Shown: positions 1 through 8,407 of the stretch, one piece after another
How the letters are laid out: the number at the start of each line of letters is the position of its first letter
Numbering within the stretch: the first letter of the stretch is position 1
Source of the DNA: Streptomyces sp. A2-16
GTDB taxonomy: Bacteria; Actinomycetota; Actinomycetes; Streptomycetales; Streptomycetaceae
NCBI RefSeq assembly: GCF_018128905.1
Contig: NZ_CP063808.1
Location: 9,672,001-9,736,000, forward strand
Length of the DNA stretch: 64,000 bases
Direction: 5' to 3'
Position numbers and translations under genes: made by a program
The notes under the pieces: model-generated
Seen by the model: only the letters and a program-made list of their open reading frames with translations
The model's database searches: none
What the model was told of the DNA's origin: nothing

Positions 1-67
1 CGGTGGCCCCTCGCGCCCACGCGGCGGAGCCGCACAGTGACACGGCCCCGCTCCCCGGGCGGGTCCG

Positions 68-1450
68 GTGGACCTGCATCTGAACGCCGACTCCGCCGAA
101 GGGCGTCGCGCCGGGCTCGAGAGGGCTCTGCGCGATGCCGTGCGCGGTGGGCGGCTGGCTCCTGGGGCCCGGCTTCCCGCCACCCGTCGGCTCGCCGAGG
201 AGCTGGGGGTGTCCCGCGGGACCGTGAAGGCGGCCTACGACCAGCTGATCGCCGAGGGCTATCTGACCGCTCGGCAGGGGTCGGGGACGGTCGTCGCTCC
301 GCTGCCCGCGGCCGAGACCCGGTCGCCGGAAAGCGCGACACGCGCGCGTGCGCCGCTCTTCGACCTGCGGCCCGGCAGTCCCGACGTCGGGGCCTTCCCC
401 GCCGCCGCCTGGGTCAGGGCCGTACGGCGGGCCGTCGCCGCCGCGCCGGTCTCCGCGTACGACTACGGCGATCCCCTGGGCCGGATCGAGCTGCGCACCG
501 CCCTCTCCGAGTACCTCGGGCGGGCCCGGGGAGTGGTCGCGCCGCCCGAGCGGATCCTGGTCACCTCGGGGGCCGTGCAGGGGCTCGCGCTGCTCACGCG
601 GGTCCTGGACGGCGGGACCGTCGCCATGGAGGACCCCGGGCTGCCCTTCCACCGCGATGTCGTACGGCGGGCGGGTGGGCGGGTGGTGCCGGTGCGGGTG
701 GACGAACTGGGGGTCGAGGTCGACGACCTGCGGGAGCCCGCGGCCGTCGTCGTCACTCCCGCCCACCAGTACCCGACCGGTGTGACCCTGCACCCCTCGC
801 GGCGGCGGGCGCTGACCGACTGGGCACGCGCGCGTGGGGCCCTGGTCGTCGAGGACGACTACGACGGGGAGTTCCGGTACGACCGGCAGCCCGTCGGGGC
901 GCTCCAGGGCATGGCGCCGGGGCAGGTCGTCTACCTGGGGACGGCGTCCAAGACACTTGGACCCGCGCTCCGGCTCGGTTGGATGGTGCTGCCGCCGCAC
1001 CTCGTCGCCCCCGTCGCCGACGCCAAGCTGCACAGCGACCACAGCACCGAGACCATCGGCCAGCTGGCGCTCGCCGAACTGATCCGCAGCCATGCGTACG
1101 ACCGTCACGTGCGCGCGTGCCGGCTCAGGTACCGGCGGCGCAGGGACCGGCTCGTGGAGCGGCTGGGGACGGGCCGGCGGATCCAGGGGATCGCGGCCGG
1201 ACTGCACGCGCTGGTCGAGGTCGAGGACGAGACGGCGGTGCTGGCGCGGGCCGCGGCAGAGGGTCTCGCGGTGGGGTCCCTGCGGGAGCACTGGCATGCG
1301 GCGGGACCTCGTGAGGGGCTCGTCGTGGGGTACGGGACGCCTCGCGAGGGGGCGTATCCCGGGGCTCTGGAGGCACTGGTCCGGGTGCTGGAATTGGGCC
1401 ACTCCCAGAGGTCTCCATTGGGTCTGCCGAGCGGTCCACCGCGCTTCTAG
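68..1450 (+). CDS. MocR/PdxR-type GntR regulator with aminotransferase-like domain
   Basis: A 460-residue cytoplasmic transcription factor. A GntR winged helix occupies about residues 10-75 (LPATRRLAEELGVSRGTVKA), followed by a fold-type I aminotransferase domain from about 105 to the end. The PLP lysine is K295 in GTASKTLGPALRLGW. MocR proteins use PLP or an amino-acid adduct as effector, often for vitamin B6 or amino-acid genes; the target here is unknown. The GTG start is forced by an in-frame stop at 38-40, yet no clear Shine-Dalgarno sequence precedes it. The MFS exporter begins 10 bp downstream on the same strand and is a likely partner or target. Confidence 0.9.
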   Translation: MDLHLNADSAEGRRAGLERALRDAVRGGRLAPGARLPATRRLAEELGVSRGTVKAAYDQLIAEGYLTARQGSGTVVAPLPAAETRSPESATRARAPLFDLRPGSPDVGAFPAAAWVRAVRRAVAAAPVSAYDYGDPLGRIELRTALSEYLGRARGVVAPPERILVTSGAVQGLALLTRVLDGGTVAMEDPGLPFHRDVVRRAGGRVVPVRVDELGVEVDDLREPAAVVVTPAHQYPTGVTLHPSRRRALTDWARARGALVVEDDYDGEFRYDRQPVGALQGMAPGQVVYLGTASKTLGPALRLGWMVLPPHLVAPVADAKLHSDHSTETIGQLALAELIRSHAYDRHVRACRLRYRRRRDRLVERLGTGRRIQGIAAGLHALVEVEDETAVLARAAAEGLAVGSLREHWHAAGPREGLVVGYGTPREGAYPGALEALVRVLELGHSQRSPLGLPSGPPRF

Positions 1451-1453
1451 TGT
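1448..1453 (+). promoter_or_regulatory. Possible leaderless -10 element for the MFS gene
   Basis: TAGTGT overlaps the stop codon of the MocR gene and ends 7 nt before the ATG at 1461. This spacing is typical of Streptomyces leaderless promoters (TANNNT). No convincing ribosome binding site is seen before 1461, which fits. Confidence 0.35.
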
Positions 1454-1460
1454 CGTTCTC

Positions 1461-2825
1461 ATGACGAACTCACTCGTCCCGCCCGCGGGGCCGCAACGTG
1501 TCCTGGCGCTCGCCCAGCTGAGCAACAGCGTCGGCGACGGCGCCTACTACGTGACATCGGCGCTCTACTTCACGCACGTCGTCGGGCTCGACCCCGCGCG
1601 CGTGGGGCTCGGGCTGACCGTCGGATGGGCGGTCGGGTCGGTCGTGGGCGTGCCCCTCGGGCGGCTCGCGGACCGGCGCGGGGCGCGCGGCACGGCGGTG
1701 CTGCTGGCGCTGGCCACGGGGCTGGCGGTGGCGTCCTTCCTGGTCGTGCGGGACTTCGTGCCGTTCGTCCTGGCGGCCTGCGCCTACGCCTCCGCGCAGT
1801 CGGGGCTCGCCGCGGCCCGGCAGGCGCTGCTCGCCGGGCTGGTGTCCGCCGGCGAGCGGACCGGGCTGCTGGCCCACCTCCAGGCGACGCTCAACGCCGG
1901 GCTGGCCGTGGGAGCGGGGCTCGGCGGACTGGCGCTGCACGCCGGGACGCGGGCGGCGTATCTCGGGGTGTTCGCGGTGGACGCGGTGAGCTTCGTGATG
2001 TGTGCGGGGCTGTTGCTGCGGCTGCCGTCGGTGGCGCCCCGCGTGCCCGTGGACAGCCGTCACGGCCCGGGTGTGCTGCGCGACCGGCCGTACGCCGTGA
2101 TCACGCTGCTGAACACCGTCCTGCTGCTGCGGATGCCCCTGCTGAGCCTGGGGATCCCGCTGTGGATCGCCGAGCGGACCGCGGCTCCGACCTGGCTGGT
2201 GTCCGCGCTGTTCGTGCTCAACACCGGGGCCGTGATGGTGTTCCAGGTGCGGATGGCCCGCGGAGTGACCGGGCTCGCGTCGGCCACGCGCGCGGTGCGG
2301 CGGTCGGGGTGGGTCATGCTGGCGGCCTGCGGGGTGTTCGCGCTGTCGGCTGGGGCCTCGCCGTGGGTGGCCGTGGGGGCGCTGGTCGTCGGGGCCGTGC
2401 TGCAGGTGGTGGCCGAGATGGGGCAGTCGGCGGGGTCCTGGCAGCTCTCCTTCGACCTGGCTCCGGCCGAACGGGTCGGCGAGTACCAGGGGTTCTTCGG
2501 CACCGGGGTGACGGTGGCCCGGACACTGGGCCCGCTGGTGCTGACGACGCTGCTGGTCGAGTGGGGCACGCCGGGATGGCTGCTGCTCGGCGGGGCGACG
2601 CTCCTGGCGTCGTACGCCATGGGGCCGGCGACCAGGCGGGCCGCCGGCCGTGTCCCCGGCTCGACGGGAAACGGTTCCCAGGGTTCCAAGGGCTCCGTGG
2701 GAAAGGGCTCCCCGGACAAGGGTTCCCGGGAGCGGGGCGCCTCGGAGGGGGACGCATCGGAGGCTGGCGCCTCGGACAGGGATGCCTCGGACAGGGATGC
2801 CGAGGCGCCCGTGCTCGTCAACTAG
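1461..2825 (+). CDS. Major facilitator superfamily transporter
   Basis: A 454-residue polytopic membrane protein with about 12 hydrophobic segments, and the MFS loop signature GVPLGRLADRRGARG near residue 65. It probably exports a small molecule, but the substrate cannot be read from sequence. ATG 1461 is chosen because the hydrophobic core begins just after it; the reading frame extends upstream only as a shadow of the MocR gene. The last 50 or so residues form a soluble Gly/Ser/Asp-rich tail of short degenerate repeats (GSQGSKGSVGKGS, then GASDRDASDRDA), unusual for an MFS protein. It lies 10 bp after the MocR gene, suggesting shared control. Confidence 0.85.
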   Translation: MTNSLVPPAGPQRVLALAQLSNSVGDGAYYVTSALYFTHVVGLDPARVGLGLTVGWAVGSVVGVPLGRLADRRGARGTAVLLALATGLAVASFLVVRDFVPFVLAACAYASAQSGLAAARQALLAGLVSAGERTGLLAHLQATLNAGLAVGAGLGGLALHAGTRAAYLGVFAVDAVSFVMCAGLLLRLPSVAPRVPVDSRHGPGVLRDRPYAVITLLNTVLLLRMPLLSLGIPLWIAERTAAPTWLVSALFVLNTGAVMVFQVRMARGVTGLASATRAVRRSGWVMLAACGVFALSAGASPWVAVGALVVGAVLQVVAEMGQSAGSWQLSFDLAPAERVGEYQGFFGTGVTVARTLGPLVLTTLLVEWGTPGWLLLGGATLLASYAMGPATRRAAGRVPGSTGNGSQGSKGSVGKGSPDKGSRERGASEGDASEAGASDRDASDRDAEAPVLVN

Positions 2826-2831
2826 CCGAGG

Positions 2832-3665
2832 TCAGAGCGCCCTTGGAGCGGCCGTCGCCGTGAGCGAGTCCACGAACAGAGCCCCCGCGAGCAGCCCCGC
2901 GCTGCCACGGGGGCTCCACGCGCGCGCGTGGAGGTCGGCGTCGAGGGCGCGCAGGGCCTCGCGCCCCGCGTCGGTCGTCGTACCACCCGCCTCCAGGACC
3001 CCGCGGGCACCCGCCTGTACATGGCGCAGGCCCAAGGGTCCCGCCGTGTAGAGGAGTTCGGTGTCCTGGAGGGTGGACATCACGGTGAGCAGGGCGTCCA
3101 GGCGGGCCTCCGCCTCACCGGCGCCCGCCGTGCGGGAAGCGGTCAGCGCGTCCAACGCCCGCCGTACGTGCGGGAATCCGGCCCGCGCCTCACCCCGGGC
3201 GCCCGCCGCGCCGTACTTCGCCGACACCGAGGAGCCGCGGGAAGGCCGGCGCGGGGCCCGCTTGTCGCTGTGCGCGGCGATCTTCTTGGCGGTGGTGGCC
3301 ACGTCCTTGGACCGCGCCCCAGGGTCGAGGGCGGCCGCGGCGACCAGCAGGCCGAGGGTCCACAGGGCCCCGCGGTGGCCGCCGCCGGCCAGGCGCACCG
3401 AGTGCTCGGTGCACCGGCCGATCGCGCCCAGTTCCGCGCGCAGCCCCGGCGTGGGTTCGCCGGTACGGCGGGCCGCGGCCGCCATCGCCGCGAGGCCGGG
3501 CGCGAGAGCCTTGGCCGACCAGCGCAGCGAACAGTGGTCCGCGCGCGTGGCGCGGGCGCCGAGGTCGCGCGGGTCGGGCAGGCCCGGCTTGGGGGCCAGG
3601 GCCAGCTGGCCGGTGAGCGCGTCCACGGCGGCCAGAGCCAGCGCCTCGTCCTCACTGCTGCTCAT
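2832..3665 (-). CDS. Triphosphoribosyl-dephospho-CoA synthase (CitG/MdcB) family protein
   Basis: A 277-residue cytoplasmic protein with CitG-family motifs: KPGLPDPRDLGA from K26, and SAKYGAAGARGEARAGFP at about 147-164. Family enzymes join ATP to dephospho-CoA to make the prosthetic-group precursor of citrate or malonate lyase. No lyase subunits are nearby, so the substrate in this organism is uncertain. ATG 3665 is used because residues before it belong to a shadow of the dioxygenase gene; that gene ends 8 bp upstream, so the two are probably co-transcribed. The C-terminus converges on the MFS gene with a 6-bp gap. Confidence 0.75.
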   Translation of the reverse strand: MSSSEDEALALAAVDALTGQLALAPKPGLPDPRDLGARATRADHCSLRWSAKALAPGLAAMAAAARRTGEPTPGLRAELGAIGRCTEHSVRLAGGGHRGALWTLGLLVAAAALDPGARSKDVATTAKKIAAHSDKRAPRRPSRGSSVSAKYGAAGARGEARAGFPHVRRALDALTASRTAGAGEAEARLDALLTVMSTLQDTELLYTAGPLGLRHVQAGARGVLEAGGTTTDAGREALRALDADLHARAWSPRGSAGLLAGALFVDSLTATAAPRAL

Positions 3666-3673
3666 GGCCGTGC

Positions 3674-4693
3674 CTACGAGGACGCGGAGGCCGAAGGACT
3701 GGCGCTTTCGGACGGGGCGCCGCTCGGGGGCTCGCCCGTCGGGGTGCCGCTCGAGGGCTCGCCCGTCGGGGTGCCGCTCGGCGGCTCGCCCGTCGGGGCG
3801 CCGCTCGGGGGTGTGCCGCCCTCGCCGCCTCCGCCGCTGCCTGCGCCCGTGTTCTCGGCGTCCGGATCGATGGCGAGGGCCAGGGAGCCCTTGTAGCCCT
3901 TGGACGGGTCTGCCTTGTGCACGGCCTTGAGAGTGAGCAGGCCACTGGTCGCGCCGCCGCCGTCGTAGACCATGTCGTCGTCGAGGGTGGTGTAGCTGCC
4001 GGAGTGCCGGGAGTAGGGCTCCAGCGTGAAGATCTCCTCGGCGACCGTGTCGTCGAAGAACAGCTGGCCGGTGTAGTTGACCTTGCCGCCCTCGTAGGTG
4101 CCGTCCTCCTTCTCGCCGCCTGTGTGCACCTTCACGTGGATGTGGCAGGTGCGCGGGGTGTACCAGCCGGGGAAGATCGTCTCGAACCTCACGACCCCGT
4201 TGGCGTTCGCGATCTGGTAGCCGCGCAGGTAGGTGTCGTCGTTCGCGGTCGAACCGTCCTCGCTCTCCGCGGGCGCGGAGCCGCCCGGGTTGGCGGTGGT
4301 GTAGCCGGAGTAGTAGCCCCAGGCGTCGCAGTGCCAGATCTCCACGGCCGCGCCCTTGACCGGGGTGCAGCCGTCGGTGGCGTCCACGACGGTCAGCCGC
4401 AGCGTCAGCGGGACCCCGCTCTTGCCCTCGGTGATGTCCTTTCTGACCAGGGCACCGTCGAGGTAGTACGGGCCTTCGGTGACGCTCGACATGAGCGTCA
4501 TGCACGCTCCGGTGGCCGTCGCCCCGTTGGTGTCCGTGGTGGTGTCCGTGGTGGTGTCCGTGACGCCGTCCGCGGTGTCGGCGAAGGCCGACCGGTAGCC
4601 GGCGACGGCGAGCCCGCCGGCCGCGACCGTCCCGCCGGTCACCACGAGGGCACGCCGTCGGGTGATGGTGGAGTTCCTGTGGGTTCCCGTCAT
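3674..4693 (-). CDS. Tat-exported intradiol ring-cleavage dioxygenase-family protein
   Basis: A 339-residue protein with a twin-arginine signal (R12-R13-R14, then a hydrophobic stretch and AFA), so it is probably folded with its metal and exported. The non-haem iron motif YPGWYTPRTCHIHVKV-type is present as FPGWYTPRTCHIHVKV with H184 and H186; a second tyrosine is in EGPYYLD. Intradiol enzymes open catechol rings. Extracellular Streptomyces members have been linked to lignin-derived aromatics, but the substrate here is not shown. The C-terminal 45 residues are a low-complexity tail of nine-residue repeats (PTGEPSSGT-like) ending in Ser/Ala. The CitG-like gene follows after 8 bp. Confidence 0.85.
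   Translation of the reverse strand: MTGTHRNSTITRRRALVVTGGTVAAGGLAVAGYRSAFADTADGVTDTTTDTTTDTNGATATGACMTLMSSVTEGPYYLDGALVRKDITEGKSGVPLTLRLTVVDATDGCTPVKGAAVEIWHCDAWGYYSGYTTANPGGSAPAESEDGSTANDDTYLRGYQIANANGVVRFETIFPGWYTPRTCHIHVKVHTGGEKEDGTYEGGKVNYTGQLFFDDTVAEEIFTLEPYSRHSGSYTTLDDDMVYDGGGATSGLLTLKAVHKADPSKGYKGSLALAIDPDAENTGAGSGGGGEGGTPPSGAPTGEPPSGTPTGEPSSGTPTGEPPSGAPSESASPSASASS
3731..3811. repeat. Three 27-bp tandem repeats encoding the dioxygenase tail
   Basis: Copies at 3731-3757, 3758-3784 and 3785-3811 begin CTCGCCCGTCGGGG and encode nine-residue Pro/Thr/Gly/Glu units. The period is a multiple of three, so copy-number change keeps the frame. Confidence 0.85.
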
Positions 4694-4781
4694 GACCGGG
4701 AACGTACGAGTCCCGTCCGTCAGGACCCTGAGGGCAGGCTGTGCGCGACCTGAGGATGCCGGGAAAACCGGAGCCCCGGGT

Positions 4782-5225
4782 TCACACCGCCATCAGCGGT
4801 GCGTCCTCTCGCCATTTGAGGATCTTGTCGAAGCTCACCACGGCACCGCGACCCGGTTTGTTGCCGATCTGGACGTGGTCGGCGAGTTCGTGGATGAGAC
4901 AGAGGCCGCGGCCGTTCTCCGCCTCCGTGGCCGTGGGGCGGGGCGGCCGCACGGGCGGGAAGCCCGGTCCGGAGTCGGTGACCTCGATTCGGCACTTCTC
5001 GCCGTCGAGGTAGGCGGTGACCCGGTAGGCCGCCGAGGGGTCCTGCGGTCCGCTCTCCCCGCCGTGCTCCACGGCGTTGGCACAGGCCTCGCTGAGGGCG
5101 AGGGAGAGGTCGTAGGAGACGTCCGGGTCGACGCCCGCGGTCTCCATGGTGCCGAGCAGCAGGCGCCGGGCGAGCGGAACGCTCGCAGCCTCGCGCCGCA
5201 GATGGAGTGACCACCAGATGCTCAT
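4782..5225 (-). CDS. RsbW/SpoIIAB-like ATP-binding protein (anti-sigma factor family)
   Basis: A 147-residue single-domain GHKL ATPase. The N box is LALSEACANAVEHG (about residues 42-55), the G1 box VTDSGPGFP and the G2 region NGRGLCLIHELAD. Streptomyces encode dozens of such proteins; they bind anti-anti-sigma factors or sigma-B-type factors, but the partner is not encoded nearby. ATG 5225 is preceded by GGAGGCTGGAGC. The gene sits alone, divergent from the membrane protein at 5456 across a 230-bp gap. Confidence 0.85.
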   Translation of the reverse strand: MSIWWSLHLRREAASVPLARRLLLGTMETAGVDPDVSYDLSLALSEACANAVEHGGESGPQDPSAAYRVTAYLDGEKCRIEVTDSGPGFPPVRPPRPTATEAENGRGLCLIHELADHVQIGNKPGRGAVVSFDKILKWREDAPLMAV

Positions 5226-5455
5226 GCTCCAGCCTCCTGGCCGCGGCTCGACATACCGTTACGTATTGCCGCGCGTGCCCCGGTGTAAGCACATCCTTGA
5301 CGTGATGCCGCCCATATGGGGGATGCGCCGGCGGCAACCGGCGGTGTATGTGGGGCAGCTCGTCGCTTAAGTGACCTTCCGGGCGTACACCCCGTACGTC
5401 ATCTTGTGGACCTGCCGTATGGCGTCCATAAGCCCAGTGCGATGATGAGCCCGCC
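5226..5455. other. Divergent intergenic region
   Basis: This 230-bp gap separates the RsbW-like gene (minus) from the membrane-protein gene (plus) and must hold both promoters. It includes the TA-rich stretch GTTACGTATTG near 5260. I see no convincing operator or terminator. Confidence 0.4.
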
Positions 5456-6304
5456 ATGACTGCCCCCCACGCGCGCTCCGGAGCGGATCTCCGGGTTCTG
5501 CGGGCCGCGGTGTTCGCCGCGGTCTGCGTCGTGCTGGCCGCGGCCGGTCACGCGATCGCCTCCTGCGCCACGGTTCCGCTGTGGACGCTCGGCGCGGGGT
5601 TCGTCGGGGCCGTTCTCGTCGTGGCACCTCTCGCCGGGCGCGAGCGCTCACTGGCGGGGATCGCGACCCTGCTCGCGGTCGGACAGACCGTGCTGCACGT
5701 GCTGTTCGGGCTCGGACAGCACGGCACGGCCACGATGACGATGTCGTCGACGCAGCCGGCCTCCGACACCGCCCTGGTCCAGCAGGCCGCGCGGCTGCTG
5801 TGCGGGACCACCGCCGCGGCGATCAGTCCGGCACAGGCCCAGCGGGTCCTGACCGAGGCGCGGTTGTACCCCGGGACGGCGGGAGCGGCGGGATCGACGG
5901 GGACGACGGGGACGACGGGGGCGACGGAAGCGGCGCACCATGCGACCGACGTCATGGCCGGCTCCTCCGTCTGGCCGTCCCTGCCGATGGTCCTCGCGCA
6001 CGTCCTCGCCGCCGTCGCCGCCGGATGGCTGCTGCGGCGTGGTGACCTGGCGCTGCTGAGGCTCGTCGAACTGTCCGCGTGCTCGGCGCACTCGGTGGCG
6101 GAAGGGGCGCTCGTACGGTCCCTGCGCGGGGCGCTCGCACTGGTGCGGGCCCTGCGCGTGGGGCTGCCGGGGGCACCCGAGACCGGACCGCGCCCCCCGC
6201 TGGCCGTGTCACTCGCGCCGCCCCGGCCGCGTACCGCGGCACTCCAGCACACGGTGATCAGGCGCGGCCCGCCGCCCGCCGCGGCACTCGTTCTCACCGC
6301 CTGA
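5456..6304 (+). CDS. Integral membrane protein of unknown function, leading the copper cluster
   Basis: A 282-residue protein with four or so hydrophobic segments (about 15-35, 38-58, 64-84, 168-190). Between the third and fourth lies a Gly/Thr-rich loop with a TGTTGTTGA run and a nearby HH pair. The C-terminal 80 residues are basic, Pro/Ala-rich and cytoplasmic-looking. I do not recognise a characterised domain. It precedes YcnI, Sco, PCuAC and CopCD on the same strand, so a role in metal handling is plausible by context only. The 172-bp gap to ycnI contains an octamer repeat. Confidence 0.7.
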   Translation: MTAPHARSGADLRVLRAAVFAAVCVVLAAAGHAIASCATVPLWTLGAGFVGAVLVVAPLAGRERSLAGIATLLAVGQTVLHVLFGLGQHGTATMTMSSTQPASDTALVQQAARLLCGTTAAAISPAQAQRVLTEARLYPGTAGAAGSTGTTGTTGATEAAHHATDVMAGSSVWPSLPMVLAHVLAAVAAGWLLRRGDLALLRLVELSACSAHSVAEGALVRSLRGALALVRALRVGLPGAPETGPRPPLAVSLAPPRPRTAALQHTVIRRGPPPAAALVLTA

Positions 6305-6332
6305 CGCGACGCGACCACCCACTCCGCTTCTC

Positions 6333-6380
6333 GAGTTCCCGAGCTCCTGAGTTCCCGAGCTCCTGAGCTCCTGAGCTCCT
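6333..6380. repeat. Six tandem octamers GAG(T/C)(T/C)CC(C/T)
   Basis: Six head-to-tail 8-mers run without interruption. The first four are two copies of a 16-mer, GAGTTCCCGAGCTCCT (6333-6348, 6349-6364), and the last two are GAGCTCCT. The array lies about 97 bp before the ycnI start. Confidence 0.9.
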
Positions 6381-6476
6381 GAGGGACACGGAGGAGGGGC
6401 CGCCGTCGTGCGGCACGCGCGTGTGCGCACGCGCATCCCTCTTCACCGACATCCCTTTCGAAGCGGAGTGCTCTTC

Positions 6477-7211
6477 ATGAAGGCTTCTCGTCTCGCCGCG
6501 ACCGCCGCCGTCGCCGCCGGCGCCGTCGTCGTCCTCTCCTCGCCCGCGTTCGCGCACGTCAGCGTGGCCGCCGAGGGGACCGCCGCCAAGGGCGGCTACG
6601 CAGTCGTGGACTTCAAGGTCCCCAACGAGCGCGACAACGCCTCCACCACCAAGCTCGAGGTCAACTTCCCGACCGACCACCCGCTCGCCTCGGTCATGCC
6701 GGAGCCGATGCCCGGCTGGAAGATCGAGGTCACCAAGTCCAAGCTGGCCAAGCCCCTCGAGCTGCACGGCGAGCAGATCACCGAGGCCGTCTCCAAGGTC
6801 ACCTGGACCGCCACCGGCAAGGACAGCGGCATCCAGCCCGGCTACTTCGAGAAGTTCCCGGTCTCCATCGGGGCCCTGCCCGAGGACGCCGACGAACTGG
6901 TCTTCAAGGCCATCCAGACGTACTCCAACAAGGAGGTCGTGCGCTGGATCGAGGTACAGGAGGACGGCGCGGAGGAGCCCGAGACGCCGGCTCCCGTGCT
7001 CGCCCTGTCCGCGGCCTCCGAGGACGGCCACCACGGCTCCACGGCCGCCGAGGAGGCGGACGACAAGACCGAGAACGCCGCCGCCACCACCGAGGTCGCC
7101 GGCGACAGCAGTGACACCACCGCCCGCGTCCTCGGCGTGGTCGGCATCGTCGTCGGCGCCCTGGGCGTGGCCTACGGCGTGCTCGCCGGCCGTCGGCGCA
7201 GCGACGCCTGA
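6477..7211 (+). CDS. YcnI family copper-associated secreted protein (DUF1775)
   Basis: A 244-residue protein with an N-terminal signal peptide ending AFA, so the mature chain begins with H27 (HVSVAAEG). YcnI domains are reported to bind Cu(II) through this N-terminal histidine (the monohistidine brace). A conserved tryptophan lies in PMPGWKIEV. An acidic Ala/Thr/Glu linker precedes one C-terminal transmembrane helix (VLGVVGIVVGALGVAYGVLA) and a basic tail RRRSDA, so the domain is held outside the membrane. ATG 6477 follows CGGAGTGCTCTTC, and the signal peptide fixes the start. It begins a run of copper genes. Confidence 0.9.
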   Translation: MKASRLAATAAVAAGAVVVLSSPAFAHVSVAAEGTAAKGGYAVVDFKVPNERDNASTTKLEVNFPTDHPLASVMPEPMPGWKIEVTKSKLAKPLELHGEQITEAVSKVTWTATGKDSGIQPGYFEKFPVSIGALPEDADELVFKAIQTYSNKEVVRWIEVQEDGAEEPETPAPVLALSAASEDGHHGSTAAEEADDKTENAAATTEVAGDSSDTTARVLGVVGIVVGALGVAYGVLAGRRRSDA

Positions 7212-7227
7212 CCCTGTTCCGCGGGAA

Positions 7228-7257
7228 GCGCGCCGGGGTCGAAGGGCCCCGGCGCGC
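7228..7257 (+). terminator. GC-rich hairpin after ycnI
   Basis: Arms GCGCGCCGGGG and CCCCGGCGCGC form an 11-bp stem with an 8-nt loop, 16 bp after the ycnI stop. There is no U tract, as is common in Streptomyces. Confidence 0.7.
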
Positions 7258-7288
7258 ACCGAAATTCTTACATCTGGGACTTTTTGAT

Positions 7289-7945
7289 ATGCGCAACAAG
7301 ACGCTCGCCGCGGCCGCGCTGGTCGCCGCCGCCACCCTGACCCTCTCCGCCTGCGGCAGCGGTGACGACAGCTCCTCGCCCGTCTCCGTGGTCTCGGAGG
7401 AGGCCGGCTCGGACAAGGCGGCCACCGTCCTCGACCAGCCGTTCGAGAAGCCGGACCTGGTCCTCACCGACACCAAGGGCGAGAAGTACGACCTCCGCAA
7501 GGAGACGAAGGGCAAGCCGACGCTGATCTACTTCGGCTACACCCACTGCCCCGACATCTGCCCGCTGACCATGAACAACATCGCCGTGGCGAAGAAGCAG
7601 CTGCCCAAGTCCGAGCAGGACAAGCTCACCGTCGTGTTCGTCACCACTGACCCGGCCCGCGACACCCCCGCCGAGCTCGGCAAGTGGCTCAAGGGCATCG
7701 ACACCCAGTTCGTGGGCCTCACCGGGGACTTCGCCACCATCCAGGCGAGCGCCCGCACCCTCGGCATCTCCATCGAGCCGACCCACAAGGACAAGAAGAC
7801 CGGCAAGACCGTCTCGGTGCACGGCACCCAGGTCGTCGCCTTCTCCCCCAGGACCGACCAGGGGTACGTCCTGTACGGCGAGGACGCCACCGTCGACGAC
7901 TACACCAAGGACCTGCCCAAGATCATCAAGGGGCAGAACCCGTGA
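7289..7945 (+). CDS. sco: Sco1/SenC/PrrC-family copper chaperone lipoprotein
   Basis: A 218-residue thioredoxin-fold lipoprotein. The lipobox LSAC places the lipidated cysteine at C22. The copper/redox motif is C87-P-D-I-C91 in YFGYTHCPDICPLT, and the third ligand is the histidine of VHGTQVV. Sco proteins deliver copper to the CuA site of cytochrome oxidase; in Streptomyces lividans, Sco is needed for oxidase activity and normal development. Its stop TGA overlaps the next start as GTGA, so translation with the PCuAC gene is coupled. Confidence 0.95.
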   Translation: MRNKTLAAAALVAAATLTLSACGSGDDSSSPVSVVSEEAGSDKAATVLDQPFEKPDLVLTDTKGEKYDLRKETKGKPTLIYFGYTHCPDICPLTMNNIAVAKKQLPKSEQDKLTVVFVTTDPARDTPAELGKWLKGIDTQFVGLTGDFATIQASARTLGISIEPTHKDKKTGKTVSVHGTQVVAFSPRTDQGYVLYGEDATVDDYTKDLPKIIKGQNP

Positions 7946-8394
7946 ACCGTTCCTCCGCCGGGCTCGCCGTAGTGGCGGGGGCCGTCCTGCTGCTGGCCGG
8001 CTGCTCGGACTCCGACGGCTCACCGGAAGGCCTCACCGTCTCCGGCGCCTACATCCCGCAGCCCGTCTCCGCCGACATGGCCGCCGGGTTCCTGACCATC
8101 TCCAACTCCGGCTCGTCGAAGGACGAGCTGACCTCCGTCACCAGCGACGACGGCCAGGTCACCATGCACGAGACCAACGGAGGGGCGATGGAGGAGGTCT
8201 CCCGCCTCGCCGTCCCGGCCCACGGTCAACTCGTGTTCAAAAGCGGCGCCAACCATCTGATGTTCGACAAGCTGAAGCAGGCTCCGAAACAGGGTCAGAC
8301 GGTCACCGTCGAACTGCACTTCGCCAAGGCCGACCCCGTCGTCGTGAAGATGCCGGTGAAGTCGGCGACCTACGTCCCGAAGACCGGACACTGA
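7942..8394 (+). CDS. ecuC: PCu(A)C-type periplasmic copper chaperone (EcuC-like) lipoprotein
   Basis: A 150-residue lipoprotein with lipobox LAGC (C21). The Cu(I) motif H-(10)-M-(about 21)-H-x-M is present: MHETNGGAM, then NHLMF. PCuAC proteins pass copper to Sco and cytochrome oxidase, consistent with the overlapping sco gene. The GTG start at 7942 shares bases with the sco stop; a start further downstream would remove the signal peptide. Two residue clusters of Lys near the C-terminus match the family. Confidence 0.92.
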   Translation: MNRSSAGLAVVAGAVLLLAGCSDSDGSPEGLTVSGAYIPQPVSADMAAGFLTISNSGSSKDELTSVTSDDGQVTMHETNGGAMEEVSRLAVPAHGQLVFKSGANHLMFDKLKQAPKQGQTVTVELHFAKADPVVVKMPVKSATYVPKTGH

Positions 8395-8407
8395 GGGAGG
8401 GATCACC

